Shown: positions 10,539 through 19,922 of the stretch, one piece after another
Numbering within the stretch: the stretch's first letter is position 1
How the letters are laid out: the number at the start of each line of letters is the position of its first letter
Position numbers and translations under genes: made by a program
The notes under the pieces: generated by a model
Told to the model about the DNA's origin: nothing
Seen by the model: the letters and a program-made list of their open reading frames with translations, nothing else
The model's database searches: none
Assembly: GCF_014851585.1 (NCBI RefSeq)
Contig: NZ_JACVAB010000002.1
Coordinates: 930,001-994,000 of the forward strand
DNA length: 64,000 nucleotides
Source of the DNA: Agrobacterium sp. AGB01
GTDB taxonomy: Bacteria > Pseudomonadota > Alphaproteobacteria > Rhizobiales > Rhizobiaceae
Reading direction: 5' to 3'

Positions 10539-11072
10539 ATGCGTACTTTTTTCACAGCCACCCTCGTTTTTCTGGCCTCCAACTGCGCATTCGCAGCAGA
10601 TGCGACGGCACCCGTGCGTCAGGTGATGGATATCACCGTCAAGAACTGGTCCGGCGAGCAGGAGGAGTGGAAATACATTTTTGACGAGGACATGCTGAAC
10701 AGCCTGTTCAGCAAGAAATTTGTCGAAACCTACCATCAGGCAGCAAAGAAGCCGGCCTATGACACCGAAAACAACGAGCCGGGCGACCCCTTTGGCTACG
10801 ACGTTGTGACCAGTTCACAGGATGGCTGTCCAATACAGGAACTGGCGATCGCACCGGCTCAGCCAAAGGATGGCGGCGTCAATGACGTAAAGGTCAGTTT
10901 CAAGCTGTGGTCCTGCATGGACGAAAACGACATGAAGAACATGGTCAACGAAGTTCATTTCGATGTGATCGAAGAAAACGGCAAGCCTGTCATCGATGAC
11001 ATTCACCGAGTTGGCGACGACGGCACGGATTCGCTGGTTGTCGAGATGGATGGCATCATCAAGGGTGAATAG
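10539..11072 (+). CDS. exported protein of unknown function
   Basis: Begins with a clear signal peptide ([20 protein letters not shown], cleavage after AFA), followed by ~157 residues rich in Asp/Glu/Asn with two Cys (DGCPIQELA and LWSCMDEND) that could form a disulfide in the periplasm. The layout (helix, [15 protein letters not shown], beta-rich end) recalls DUF3828-type proteins, but I cannot confirm it. The start at 10539 is chosen because the signal peptide begins there; the frame is open to 10461. Divergent from icd and upstream of trmJ. Confidence 0.7.
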   Translation: MRTFFTATLVFLASNCAFAADATAPVRQVMDITVKNWSGEQEEWKYIFDEDMLNSLFSKKFVETYHQAAKKPAYDTENNEPGDPFGYDVVTSSQDGCPIQELAIAPAQPKDGGVNDVKVSFKLWSCMDENDMKNMVNEVHFDVIEENGKPVIDDIHRVGDDGTDSLVVEMDGIIKGE

Positions 11073-11164
11073 TGCCGGTCTTCAATTGGCCTTTTTCCGC
11101 TGCACACTTTGATTTGCGCTGCATTTTGTGCCAGTGAAGCGCCCGTGTAATCTGGAAGAAGAAT

Positions 11165-12010
11165 ATGGCTGGTACCAATAGCGAGCTGGAACTTGTGGCA
11201 GAAGGCCCGGCAATCATCCTCGTTGAACCGCAACTGGGCGAAAACATCGGCATGGTTGCCCGTGCCATGGCCAATTTTGGCCTGGCGGAACTGCGTCTGG
11301 TCAACCCGCGTGATGGCTGGCCAAGCGAGAAGGCACGCGCTGCGGCCTCCAAGGCAGACCATGTAATTGACAGCACGCGGGTGTTTGCGACGCTGGAAGA
11401 AGCGATTGCCGACCTGAATTTCGTTTATGCCACCACGGCCCGTGAACGTTACGGCTTCAAGCCGGTGCGCGCACCTGTTGATGCCGTGGCGACGCTGCGT
11501 GGCAAATTTGTCGGTGGCGAAAAAACCGGCATTCTGTTTGGTCGCGAGCGCTGGGGCCTGACCAATGAAGAAGTGGCGCTTGCCGACGAGATCGTCACAT
11601 TCCCGGTCAATCCAGCCTTTGCATCGCTGAACATCGCGCAAGCGGTGCTGCTGATGTCCTATGAGTGGATGAAGTCTGGTATGGAAGACGTGTCTTCGAC
11701 GCTTTTCCAACCGATCGAGCAGCGGCCGGCGACAAAAGAAGAGCTGCATGGCCTTTATGAACAGGTGGAAGAAGCGCTGGATGCCCGCGGATATTTCCGC
11801 CCCGAAGGTAAAAGGCAGCGCATGACTGAAAATCTTCGTGCCGTTTTGTCCAGACGGGCGCTGACCTCGCAGGAGATCAGTGTTCTGCGTGGCGTGTTCG
11901 GTACCTTTGACCGTTACACGCGCAACTCGCCGCGTGGAGCTTTTTATCAGCCTCCCAACAACAATGCCGGCGGCAAGGGCGTTTCGGAAGATGACAGCAC
12001 AGACGCATGA
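11165..12010 (+). CDS. trmJ: tRNA (Cm/Um 32) methyltransferase TrmJ-like, SPOUT family
   Basis: Methylates a ribose in the tRNA anticodon loop using SAM. SPOUT/TrmH group 1 features: [19 protein letters not shown] and [16 protein letters not shown] at the N-terminus, and the knot motifs [15 protein letters not shown] and [17 protein letters not shown]. 281 residues with a C-terminal helical extension, as in TrmJ. The target position (32) is inferred from the family. It overlaps the 5' end of murI by 20 bp, so translation may be coupled. Confidence 0.9.
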   Translation: MAGTNSELELVAEGPAIILVEPQLGENIGMVARAMANFGLAELRLVNPRDGWPSEKARAAASKADHVIDSTRVFATLEEAIADLNFVYATTARERYGFKPVRAPVDAVATLRGKFVGGEKTGILFGRERWGLTNEEVALADEIVTFPVNPAFASLNIAQAVLLMSYEWMKSGMEDVSSTLFQPIEQRPATKEELHGLYEQVEEALDARGYFRPEGKRQRMTENLRAVLSRRALTSQEISVLRGVFGTFDRYTRNSPRGAFYQPPNNNAGGKGVSEDDSTDA

Positions 12011-12794
12011 GCTGAAGCCAATTCTGGTTTTTGATTCCGGAATTGGTGGCCTGACAGTTTTGCGCGAAGTTCGCGTTCTGATGCCGGAGCGCGAGTTCAT
12101 CTATATTGCCGACGATGCCGGTTTTCCCTATGGCGGCTGGGAAGAAGAGGCGCTGAAAGAGCGCATTCTGGCGTTGTTTGCCCGGTTGCTTGTCGAGCAC
12201 GATCCCGAGGTCTGCGTCATTGCCTGCAACACCGCTTTTACGCTGGCCGGTGCAGCACTGCGTGAAGCATTTCCTGCCATGACCTTTGTCGGTACAGTGC
12301 CGGCAATCAAGCCAGCAGCAGAGCGCACACGCTCCGGTCTCGTATCGGTGCTTGCCACGCCCGGCACGGTCAAACGTGCCTATACGCGTGACCTCATCCA
12401 GTCCTTTGCCACCCAGTGCCATGTGCGGCTGGTCGGTTCTGAAAATCTGGCCCGCATGGCGGAAAACTGGATCCGGGGTGAGCCGGTATCGGATGAGGCG
12501 GTGATGGCTGAGATCGAACCGTGTTTTGTCGAGCAGGAGGAGCGCAAGACCGATATCGTCGTGCTGGCCTGCACCCATTACCCATTCATGTCTAATCTGT
12601 TTCGTCGCTTAGCACCGTGGCCAGTCGACTGGCTGGACCCGGCAGAAGCCATTGCACGGCGGGCACGCCATCTGGTGCCGCTGGTTCAGGGGGCCGAACA
12701 TCCAGATGGTTTTGATGTGGCGATATTTACCTCGGGCAATCCGGACTTTGCCACGCGCCGCCTGATGCAGGGCTTTGGTCTGCGCGCCCAATAA
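11991..12794 (+). CDS. murI: glutamate racemase
   Basis: Converts L- to D-glutamate for peptidoglycan. The substrate loop [11 protein letters not shown] and both catalytic Cys regions ([10 protein letters not shown] and [10 protein letters not shown]) are present, giving 267 residues, the usual size. ATG 11991 is chosen because [15 protein letters not shown] then sits at the N-terminus as in relatives; the frame upstream lies inside trmJ. Confidence 0.94.
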   Translation: MTAQTHELKPILVFDSGIGGLTVLREVRVLMPEREFIYIADDAGFPYGGWEEEALKERILALFARLLVEHDPEVCVIACNTAFTLAGAALREAFPAMTFVGTVPAIKPAAERTRSGLVSVLATPGTVKRAYTRDLIQSFATQCHVRLVGSENLARMAENWIRGEPVSDEAVMAEIEPCFVEQEERKTDIVVLACTHYPFMSNLFRRLAPWPVDWLDPAEAIARRARHLVPLVQGAEHPDGFDVAIFTSGNPDFATRRLMQGFGLRAQ

Positions 12795-12857
12795 ACGGCG
12801 CTTGAACTTCAGTTAAAATGGTGGCTTGGTGGCGTTTCTCTGGAGCGAGGATTTGCC

Positions 12858-13496
12858 ATGCCGTTTGAAAACTGGATTGCGTTTGCTGCTGCGTCAATTG
12901 TCATGCTGGCCATTCCCGGGCCAACCATTCTTCTCGTCATTTCCTATGCGCTTGGCCATGGCCGCAAGGCAGGTACGGCAACGGTTGCCGGTGTGGCGCT
13001 GGGTGATTTTACGGCGATGACCGCCTCGATGCTGGGGCTTGGTGCCTTGTTGGCCACGTCTGCAGCACTGTTTACGGTGCTGAAATGGATCGGGGCCGCT
13101 TATCTTATCTATCTTGGGATCAAGCTGTGGCGTGCGCCTGTTATCGGTGGCGATGCCTCACAGGGCGATGTGACGGGTCGGGAAAGGCCTATGCGGATCT
13201 TTCTGCACACCTATATCGTCACGGCGCTGAACCCGAAAAGCATCGTGTTTTTCGTGGCGTTTCTGCCGCAGTTTCTGGTGCCGACGCTGCCATGGCTGCC
13301 GCAAATGGTGATCTTTGAAACGACGTTCCTGGTGCTCGCCATCATCAATGCGGCACTCTACGGGCTGCTGGCCTCTGCTGCGCGCAACACCATTCGCAAA
13401 CCATCGGTGCAGAGGGTGGTCAATAGAACAGGCGGAAGCCTGCTGATTGGCGCCGGCTTGCTGACGCTGGGTTGGAAGCGGGCGGCAAATATCTGA
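12858..13496 (+). CDS. LysE/RhtB family amino-acid exporter
   Basis: 212 residues with about six hydrophobic segments and the family signature near the N-terminus (AIPGPTILLVISYALGHGRKAG), then GAAYLIYLGIKLWR and the central ALNPKSIVFFVAFLPQF. Exports amino acids or small polar metabolites across the inner membrane; substrate unknown. The start at 12858 has GAGCGAGG upstream. Own terminator follows. Confidence 0.9.
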   Translation: MPFENWIAFAAASIVMLAIPGPTILLVISYALGHGRKAGTATVAGVALGDFTAMTASMLGLGALLATSAALFTVLKWIGAAYLIYLGIKLWRAPVIGGDASQGDVTGRERPMRIFLHTYIVTALNPKSIVFFVAFLPQFLVPTLPWLPQMVIFETTFLVLAIINAALYGLLASAARNTIRKPSVQRVVNRTGGSLLIGAGLLTLGWKRAANI

Positions 13497-13510
13497 AATT
13501 CGGTTTAAAT

Positions 13511-13551
13511 AAAAAAAGAACAGGCGGTGTTATTGCCGCCTGTTCTTTTTG
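13511..13551. terminator. strong bidirectional terminator
   Basis: Long stem AAAAAGAACAGGCGG / CCGCCTGTTCTTTTT around an 8-base loop, between the LysE gene (+) and a small membrane-protein gene (-). Confidence 0.9.
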
Positions 13552-13568
13552 TTTCCTGTCGCGATCGA

Positions 13569-13736
13569 TCAGAATACGGCGAGATATTTCAGAAGAGAAA
13601 TAATACCGATAATGATGACGATAACCTGGACGATCTGCTTCGCGCTGCCAGCAATTGGCAAGCGAGCGACCAGCCATAGAATCAGCACGATAACAAGAAA
13701 CGTGATCAAAATGCTGATGAGGGTGGATGTAACCAT
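13569..13736 (-). CDS. small membrane protein, Thivi_2564-like
   Basis: A 55-residue protein with two hydrophobic segments (STLISILITFLVIVLILWLV and QIVQVIVIIIGIISLLKYLA) and a short PIAGSAKQ turn, the layout of the small Thivi_2564 family as I recall it. Function unknown. The frame is open to 13862, but ATG 13736 follows AAAGGAG and begins at the first membrane helix. Divergent from the OsmC gene. Confidence 0.75.
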   Translation of the reverse strand: MVTSTLISILITFLVIVLILWLVARLPIAGSAKQIVQVIVIIIGIISLLKYLAVF

Positions 13737-13862
13737 TGGTCCCAGCTCCTTTAATTTTCCAACGGTTCTTGACCGTTGCGTATCAAATGCGTTCATCACC
13801 ACATTGGTTCCATTGCGGACAATACAATTGAAAAAAATCCTATCGGCCGGCGGAGACAACAC

Positions 13863-14288
13863 ATGACCCAGGTAAAAGTGAAAACAAGGCCCACGGGCGC
13901 AACGGCCGTTCTGGCAAGAATGGGCCAGCCGGACCTGACAACGCCAACCGGCGGCACGCTTGGCGTCACCACCAGCGCTTCCGATCCGGGCTTCAATCCG
14001 ATTGATCTGCTTTATTCATCGCTGGCGGCCTGCATGGTGCTGAGCGCGCGCATCGCAGCCAGCAAGCTCGGCATCCTCGACAGGTTTGAGAACGTGACGG
14101 CTGAAGTAACCGGCGAGAAGGCGAAGACGGAACCGTCCCGCATCGAGACCTTCCATATCGCGCTTGATATAAAAGGTAATTTTAATGACGAAGAGCGTCA
14201 GGCCATCGGCCATATGGCGGAAGATATCTGCACCGTCAGCAACACGCTGCGTGATGCTGTGTCCTTTGACCTGACAGTTAAAGCATAA
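13863..14288 (+). CDS. OsmC family protein (peroxide/thiol protein)
   Basis: 141 residues with the OsmC fold and both redox Cys of the family (SSLAACMVLSARIAA and AEDICTVSNTL), spaced as in OsmC/Ohr proteins, which reduce organic hydroperoxides. Start at ATG 13863 with GGCGGAGA upstream. The OsmC branch (YhfA-like or other) cannot be settled by eye. Converges with the deformylase-like gene. Confidence 0.85.
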   Translation: MTQVKVKTRPTGATAVLARMGQPDLTTPTGGTLGVTTSASDPGFNPIDLLYSSLAACMVLSARIAASKLGILDRFENVTAEVTGEKAKTEPSRIETFHIALDIKGNFNDEERQAIGHMAEDICTVSNTLRDAVSFDLTVKA

Positions 14289-14298
14289 TCGTCTCTGC

Positions 14299-14805
14299 TT
14301 ATGATTTTGGTGCGTGAGCGGCCTTTTGCCACTTGCGCACAAGACGGTCTCTCTTGAGGCGCGACAGTTTCTGCAGCCAGAAAATACCATCAAGCTGATC
14401 GATTTCATGCTGGATGCAGATGGCATGAAATCCCTCTGCGTCCTCTTCGTGAAATGCCCCGGTGATATCCTGACAACGTACGCGCACGGCCGCTGGCCGT
14501 TCCACTTCCTCCGTATAGCCGGGCATGGAGACACTGCCTTCGGTGTGGCGCATGGTGTGAGCGGACTGCGACAGGATTTCCGGGTTGATGTAATTTCTGA
14601 CGCCGTCCTGTGGCGACAGTTCCAGCACGAACACCCGCTGAAATACACCGATATGGGCAGCCGTTATGCCAACGCCGGGTGCGGCGCGCATGGTGTCGAG
14701 CAAGTCGACGCATAGCGTTTTTACCGCATCGTCAAACACCGTCACCGGCTGGCAAGGTGTAGAAAGCCCGGCATGCGGGTAGGTCAGAATGGGCCTGATT
14801 GCCAC
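14299..14805 (-). CDS. peptide deformylase homologue with altered metal site
   Basis: Same fold and length (168 residues) as peptide deformylase, with all three motif positions recognisable but changed: GxGLAAxQ reads GVGITAAHIG, EGCLS reads EGSVS (metal Cys to Ser), and HExxH reads HEIDQ (second metal His to Gln). Two of three metal ligands are therefore missing, so ordinary deformylase activity is unlikely. GTG start with GGAG upstream. It is the last gene of a three-gene minus-strand run, 40 bp after the small winged-helix-like gene. Confidence 0.85.
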   Translation of the reverse strand: MAIRPILTYPHAGLSTPCQPVTVFDDAVKTLCVDLLDTMRAAPGVGITAAHIGVFQRVFVLELSPQDGVRNYINPEILSQSAHTMRHTEGSVSMPGYTEEVERPAAVRVRCQDITGAFHEEDAEGFHAICIQHEIDQLDGIFWLQKLSRLKRDRLVRKWQKAAHAPKS

Positions 14806-14845
14806 TGTATGCTCCGGTTTTGCGCCTGATGAAACCCAGAAGGCG

Positions 14846-15190
14846 TCAGGCTTGCGGTGTCATGTTTGCGATGTCATGCGAGGTTCCAGAGGTGGCATAG
14901 GCGACCACAGTCAGTTCCTTACCAACAGCTGATAATTCCACAAAGGTTCTTTGTGTGCGGTCATCACGTTTTGTCACGGCAAGGAAGCGGCCAGACATGG
15001 CGGTGATTTCCCGCAACACCAGCGCATGGGCAATGCCGAGCTTTTTCGACAGGCTGCGGCTGTCGGAACCGATCCCAACGTGAATAGCGCACAGAAGTGC
15101 GGCCCCGGTGGTGTCCAAACCATCCGGGGCCGTTTCCACGATCTTTTCCACCATCGCCATGAAGCGTTCGGCAGAAGTATGTTCAGACAT
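14846..15190 (-). CDS. small winged-helix-like protein of unknown function
   Basis: 114 residues. The middle (SLSKKLGIAHALVLREITAM followed by FLAVTKRDDRTQRTFVELSAVGKEL) resembles the recognition helix and wing of MarR-type regulators, but the dimerisation helices are short or missing, so DNA binding is only a guess. Its ATG overlaps the stop of the upstream molybdopterin oxidoreductase gene (TAATG), which points to translational coupling and a joint role. Confidence 0.65.
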   Translation of the reverse strand: MSEHTSAERFMAMVEKIVETAPDGLDTTGAALLCAIHVGIGSDSRSLSKKLGIAHALVLREITAMSGRFLAVTKRDDRTQRTFVELSAVGKELTVVAYATSGTSHDIANMTPQA

Positions 15191-17502
15191 TATGCAGCCT
15201 CGGTATCAGCCTCGATGCGCAGACGAACCGACACCAGCACCGACTTGGAGGTTGGGGTGAAGCTGCCTTCGCCGTAGCTGTGCAGTGGCACAAGCACGTT
15301 CAGTTCCGGGTAATAACCGGCAATGCTGCCTTCTGGAATGTTGTAAGGCACAAGGCGGAAGTTTTCGGCAATTCGCTCAATGCCATCGCCATATTCACCG
15401 ACAACATCAACGCGCTGCTTGGCCTTCGCGCCCAGCTTCTCCATGTCCTTCGGGTTCATGAACACGACCTGGCGTTCACCGTAAACGCCACGGTAACGGT
15501 CATCCATGCCGTAGATGGTGGTGTTGTACTGGTCATGGCTGCGGAATGTCTGCAGCACGAAGATGCCTTCTTCGCCAAGCGCCTGCTGGTGCTCGGTCTT
15601 TGCCGGCAATTCGCCGGTAAAGAAGGTTGCCTTCTTGGCTGGTGTGTTCCACTCGCGCTCTGCTGCGGCGTTGCGCAGGTGGAAACCACGCGGCACGCGC
15701 ACGCGCTCATTGTAGTTCTCAAAGCCCGGCAGAACACGCTCGATCATGTCACGGATCAGGTCGTAATCTTCGGCCATGGCGCGCCAGTTGACATGGGCGT
15801 TGCCAAGCGTCGCTTCGGCAATGCCGGCAACGATTGCAATTTCCGACTTCAACTCTGGCGAGGCTGGTGTGTTGATGCCGCCGGAGCCGTGAACCATACT
15901 CATGGAATCTTCCACGGTGATGATCTGTGAGACGCCCTTGGAGTTGCGGTCGATTTCCGTGCGGCCAAGGCACGGCAGAACGTAGGAGACCTGACCCGGC
16001 ACCAGATGCGAATGGTTGAGCTTGGTGGCGATGTTGACCGTCAGCCGTTGCTTTTCAAACGCCTTGATGATCAGCGGGCTGTCCGGTGTGGCGCGCAGGA
16101 AGTTGCCGCCCAGCGCGATGAAGGTTTCGGCAGTGCCGTCCAACATGGCGCTAATGGCTTCAACCGTGTTGTGGCCACGATTGCGCGGCATTGGCACGCC
16201 CAGTTCCTTCTCAAGCGCGTCGAGCAGCGCAGGTGGTGCCTTTTCGTCGATACCAACTGTGCGGTCGCCCTGCACGTTGGAGTGTCCGCGCACCGGGCAA
16301 AGGCCCGCACCGGGACGACCGATATTGCCGCGCAGCAGCATGAAGTTGGTAATTTCGCGGATGGTGATGACAGAATGTTTGTGCTGAGTAATGCCCATCG
16401 CCCAGGTGGCGATAACGGCATTCGACGTCATATAGATGTTTGCGGCTTCTTCGATCTGCTCGCGGGTCAGGCCAGACTGGTCGAGAATGGCATCCCAGCT
16501 AGTTGCATCCACGGCGGCACGGTAGGCGTCAAACTCGACAGCGTGTACAGCGATGAAGTCGTAATCGATAATGGCGGGCTGACCAGCGGCGCGTGCTGCG
16601 TCATCGGCGGCAAAAATCACCTTGCTCATGCCGCGAACGGCAGCCATGTCGCCGCCCTGGCGTGGCTGGTAATAGTTGGTGGCGATCTTGGCGCTGCCGC
16701 CGGTGATCATCTCAACCTTGTCCTGCGGGTCGGTAAAGCGCTCAAGGCCCTTTTCGCGGATCGGGTTGAAGACAACGATGCGGGCACCTCGTAGCGCCGC
16801 GCGGCGCAGGTCACCCAGCATGCGCGGGTGGTTGGTACCGGGGTTCTGGCCAATGCAGAAAATCGCATCGGCATGTTCGAAGTCTTCCAGCAGAACTGTG
16901 CCCTTGCCAACGCCGACGGAAGCCTTCAGGCCAACGCCACTGGCCTCATGGCACATGTTGGAACAGTCAGGGAAATTGTTGGTGCCGTAGAGACGAACCA
17001 TCAGCTGATACAGGAAAGCTGCCTCGTTGGAGGCGCGACCGGATGTGTAGAATTCGGCGCGGTTGGCGTCCGGAAGGCTTTTCAGCACCGAGCCAATTTC
17101 GGCAAAGGCTTCGTCCCAGGACACGGCAACATATTTGTCGGTGGCGCGGTCATAACGCATCGGGTTGGTGAGGCGGCCTTGAAGCTCAAGATCGTAGTCG
17201 CTCCAGCCACGCAGTTCAGTGACGGTGTGTTTGGCGAAAAAGTCGGGCGGGACGCGCTTTTCAGTTGCTTCCCATGCCACGGCCTTCACGCCGTTTTCGC
17301 AGAATTCGAAGGAGGAACCGTGCTCCGGGTCACCCCAGGCGCAGCCTGGACAGTCAAAGCCATCGGGCTGGTTGGCTTTGAGAAGGGTACGGGCGCCGGA
17401 TATTGGTGCGCCGGATTCCAGCAGTCTCTTGCCAACACTTTTCAACGCGCCCCAGCCGCCAGCTGCGGAGGATGCCTTGCCGATGAAATCCATCTTGCCC
17501 AT
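15190..17502 (-). CDS. FdhF/YdeP family molybdopterin-dependent oxidoreductase
   Basis: 770-residue member of the DMSO-reductase superfamily. It has the YdeP-type N-terminus FDCPGCAWGDPEHGSSFEFC in place of a normal four-Cys iron-sulfur motif, then LRGWSDYDLE, RYDRATDKYVAVSWDEAF, the cofactor region FCIGQNPGTNHPRML and GLCPVRGHSNVQGDRTVGID. Likely a cytoplasmic oxidoreductase related to formate dehydrogenase; substrate unknown (E. coli YdeP is linked to acid resistance). A TTG lies at 17520, but ATG 17502 follows GGGAAAG and is preferred. First gene of a run with the winged-helix-like and deformylase-like genes. Confidence 0.88.
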   Translation of the reverse strand: MGKMDFIGKASSAAGGWGALKSVGKRLLESGAPISGARTLLKANQPDGFDCPGCAWGDPEHGSSFEFCENGVKAVAWEATEKRVPPDFFAKHTVTELRGWSDYDLELQGRLTNPMRYDRATDKYVAVSWDEAFAEIGSVLKSLPDANRAEFYTSGRASNEAAFLYQLMVRLYGTNNFPDCSNMCHEASGVGLKASVGVGKGTVLLEDFEHADAIFCIGQNPGTNHPRMLGDLRRAALRGARIVVFNPIREKGLERFTDPQDKVEMITGGSAKIATNYYQPRQGGDMAAVRGMSKVIFAADDAARAAGQPAIIDYDFIAVHAVEFDAYRAAVDATSWDAILDQSGLTREQIEEAANIYMTSNAVIATWAMGITQHKHSVITIREITNFMLLRGNIGRPGAGLCPVRGHSNVQGDRTVGIDEKAPPALLDALEKELGVPMPRNRGHNTVEAISAMLDGTAETFIALGGNFLRATPDSPLIIKAFEKQRLTVNIATKLNHSHLVPGQVSYVLPCLGRTEIDRNSKGVSQIITVEDSMSMVHGSGGINTPASPELKSEIAIVAGIAEATLGNAHVNWRAMAEDYDLIRDMIERVLPGFENYNERVRVPRGFHLRNAAAEREWNTPAKKATFFTGELPAKTEHQQALGEEGIFVLQTFRSHDQYNTTIYGMDDRYRGVYGERQVVFMNPKDMEKLGAKAKQRVDVVGEYGDGIERIAENFRLVPYNIPEGSIAGYYPELNVLVPLHSYGEGSFTPTSKSVLVSVRLRIEADTEAA

Positions 17503-17903
17503 GAACGTGGTCTTTCCCAAACAATTATTCTTTAGCTCTTAGTTTTTTCGCATGTCGTTATCGCAAAACCGCTGAACACTTTTGCGCGACATGCTTCAGC
17601 GCAATTCCTGCGCCTTCTGGTCGCATTGCCTCATTAGCAATGTCTTGTTGTATTCTCCAGATTCCCCCCTGTGTACCATATGTCAACTTGTATCTTAGTC
17701 TGAGTTTTTCAACTCTTGGTCATCGGCGTCGCGATTTCGTCGCAGGAATCTGTTTAAAGCGGTTGTTTATGACCGTATGATATTGTCTCTCCGATTAAAT
17801 TTTCCTTGGCATCCATCTTGCCTGATCGTTGACAATGCGGTTTTAAGAGCCATTCTCCAGCCAGCCCGTAATTCGGGACATTCACGTAAAACAGGGGGCG
17901 CCA
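17503..17903. other. 400-bp divergent intergenic region, no gene seen
   Basis: Lies between the YdeP-type gene (-) and mgtE (+), so it must hold both promoters. The stretch around 17520-17545 is AT-rich, fitting a minus-strand -10 region. I looked for a magnesium leader (M-box) before mgtE and saw no convincing conserved core. Short dyads are present but none stand out. Confidence 0.5.
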
Positions 17904-19328
17904 ATGACTGATGTTGACGACGATCGTCACGAGCCTCTGGATGTGACACCTTCCAATAAAGCCTCTGACATTTATTCGGATGACGGTTCTATTCGCTCCG
18001 ACTTTTTGACCATGGTTGGTGCAGCAATCGCCGATCGTGACCTGCTGTTCCTGCGTAAAAATGTCGCAAGGCTGCACGAGTCCGAATTGGGCGATCTACT
18101 CGAATCAATCCTGCCGGAACAGCGCCATGCGCTTGTTCGGTTGCTGGGTGACGACTTCGACATGACCGCCTTGACGGAGGTCGATGAGGCCATTCGTCTG
18201 GATATCGTCGAGCAGATGCCGAATGAGCAGATTGCTGCCGGTATCGGTGAACTGGATTCGGATGACGCGGTCTACATTCTGGAAGACCTTGACCACGCGG
18301 ACCGCGAAGAAATTCTCGCCAAGCTGACGTTTACCGAGCGTGTCAGGCTTCGCCGTGCGCTGGATTATCCGGAAAGCTCCGCCGGTCGTCGTATGCAGAC
18401 CGAGTTCGTGGCCGTGCCGCCATTCTGGACGGTTGGGCAAACGATTGATTACATGCGCGAGGAAGAGGAACTTCCCGAAAGCTTCACCCAGATTTTCGTG
18501 ATCGACCCGACTTTCAAGCTGGTTGGCGCGCTTGATCTCGACAAGCTGCTGCGGTCTAAGCGGCAGGTGAAGGTCGAAACGATCATGCATGAAACCAACC
18601 ACCCGATTGCGGCGGAGATGGACCAGGAAGAAGCGGCGCAGCTGTTTGAGCAGTACGACCTTCTATCCGCTGCCGTGGTGGATGAAAACGGCCGTCTGGT
18701 CGGCGTGCTGACGATCGATGACGTGGTTGACGTTATCCAGGAAGAGGCGGAAGAAGACTTGCTGCGCCTTGGTGGTGTCGGTGACGAAGAACTGTCTGAC
18801 TCCGTTGCCAGTACGTCCCGCTCACGTATGCCGTGGCTTGCCGTCAACCTGTTTACCGCCTCCATGGCGGCATCCGTCATCGGCCTGTTTGACGCGACCA
18901 TTGAAGAGATCGTAGCGCTTGCCATTCTGATGCCGATCGTGGCGGGTATGGGCGGTAATGCCGGTTCGCAGACAATGACGGTGTCGGTGCGGGCGCTTGC
19001 CACCAAAAACCTCGATATTCACAATGCCAGACGTATTATCCGTCGTGAGGCGGGCGTTGGTATTCTCAATGGCCTGCTGTTTGGCTGTACCATCGGTACG
19101 TTGGCTGCCCTTTGGTTCCACGATATCCAAATCGGTGGAATTCTGGCCGCAGCCATGATGATCAACATGTTTGCGGCGGCACTTGCCGGAATCCTCATTC
19201 CGATCGTGCTGGACCGGTTTGGCGCCGACCCTGCGGTGTCTTCAGCGGTCTTTGTGACCGCGGTGACGGATATTGTCGGCTTCTTCTCGTTTCTGGGGCT
19301 GGCCGCCTGGTGGTACGGAATACATTAG
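17904..19328 (+). CDS. mgtE: magnesium transporter MgtE
   Basis: Gated Mg2+ channel/transporter. The 474 residues show the full order: MgtE_N superhelical domain (RLHESELGDLLESILPEQRH), two CBS domains (FVAVPPFWTVGQTIDYM and VETIMHETNHPIAAEM, with VVDENGRLVGVLTIDDVVDV), then five hydrophobic segments with the pore motif PIVAGMGGNAGSQT and the membrane end AAMMINMFAAALAGILIPIV. Monocistronic. Confidence 0.95.
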   Translation: MTDVDDDRHEPLDVTPSNKASDIYSDDGSIRSDFLTMVGAAIADRDLLFLRKNVARLHESELGDLLESILPEQRHALVRLLGDDFDMTALTEVDEAIRLDIVEQMPNEQIAAGIGELDSDDAVYILEDLDHADREEILAKLTFTERVRLRRALDYPESSAGRRMQTEFVAVPPFWTVGQTIDYMREEEELPESFTQIFVIDPTFKLVGALDLDKLLRSKRQVKVETIMHETNHPIAAEMDQEEAAQLFEQYDLLSAAVVDENGRLVGVLTIDDVVDVIQEEAEEDLLRLGGVGDEELSDSVASTSRSRMPWLAVNLFTASMAASVIGLFDATIEEIVALAILMPIVAGMGGNAGSQTMTVSVRALATKNLDIHNARRIIRREAGVGILNGLLFGCTIGTLAALWFHDIQIGGILAAAMMINMFAAALAGILIPIVLDRFGADPAVSSAVFVTAVTDIVGFFSFLGLAAWWYGIH

Positions 19329-19454
19329 CGACGGTCGCGTGCAGGGGGGTATTCGCGCAATTAAAGGTTTTAAGCCCTTGTTTTTGCAAGGGCTGGTATT
19401 CTAGTGCTTAAGGCGAGACATGGCGACTATGTTAGGTGAGGATCAATTGTAAAA

Positions 19455-19482
19455 TTGACTTTTACGTTAAGGTCAATATACT
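19455..19482 (+). promoter_or_regulatory. sigma-70-type promoter with palindromic spacer, likely MerR autoregulatory site
   Basis: TTGACT (19455-19460) and TATACT (19477-19482) are 16 bp apart. The bases 19455-19476 form a near-perfect palindrome TTGAC-N12-GTCAA with an inner TTTACGTTAA core, close to the LiuR/MerR operator style. A MerR gene starts 30 bp downstream, so self-control is likely. Confidence 0.75.
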
Positions 19483-19511
19483 CAATTGCCTGACATGAAG
19501 CGGATCGGCAC

Positions 19512-19898
19512 GTGAATAAATATTATAGCATCACAGAGCTTACACGGGAATTTGGTGTTTCGACAAGAACGCTGCGTTTTTACGAAGACGAGGGGCTCAT
19601 TCATCCTGAACGTCGTGGTCGCACCAGATTGTTCAGAATGGCCGACCGCAGGCTTATTCAGGAAATTCTCAGAGGCCGTCGTATCGGCTTCACCATCGCA
19701 GAAATTCGCGAGATCATTCAGGTCTACAAAGAGCCGCCGGGCGAGTCCGGCCAACTCGAGATGCTGATGAAAAAGGTTGATGAGAAGCGCAATGAGCTTC
19801 GCCAGAAGCGCAAGGACATTGAAGAGACGCTGGCGGAACTCGACAATGTCGAAGAAGCCTGTCTGACCCGCCTTGCGGAAATTGGTGTCGGCACCTGA
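19512..19898 (+). CDS. MerR family transcriptional regulator
   Basis: 128 residues: N-terminal winged helix (YYSITELTREFGVSTRTLRF, YEDEGLIHPERRGRTRLF), arginine-rich wing (ILRGRRIGFTIAEIREII) and a long C-terminal coiled coil for dimerisation. No conserved metal-binding Cys; a single Cys near the end. It resembles the LiuR-type branch that controls acyl-CoA catabolism, but no such genes are adjacent. GTG start. Its promoter carries a palindrome in the spacer, so it probably controls itself. Confidence 0.88.
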   Translation: MNKYYSITELTREFGVSTRTLRFYEDEGLIHPERRGRTRLFRMADRRLIQEILRGRRIGFTIAEIREIIQVYKEPPGESGQLEMLMKKVDEKRNELRQKRKDIEETLAELDNVEEACLTRLAEIGVGT

Positions 19899-19922
19899 CC
19901 GTTTCGAAATTCGGATAGTGTG

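Noticed and set aside
10389..10736. 115-codon minus-strand frame upstream of icd
   Set aside because: Overlaps the signal-peptide gene on the other strand and the icd promoter; no support.
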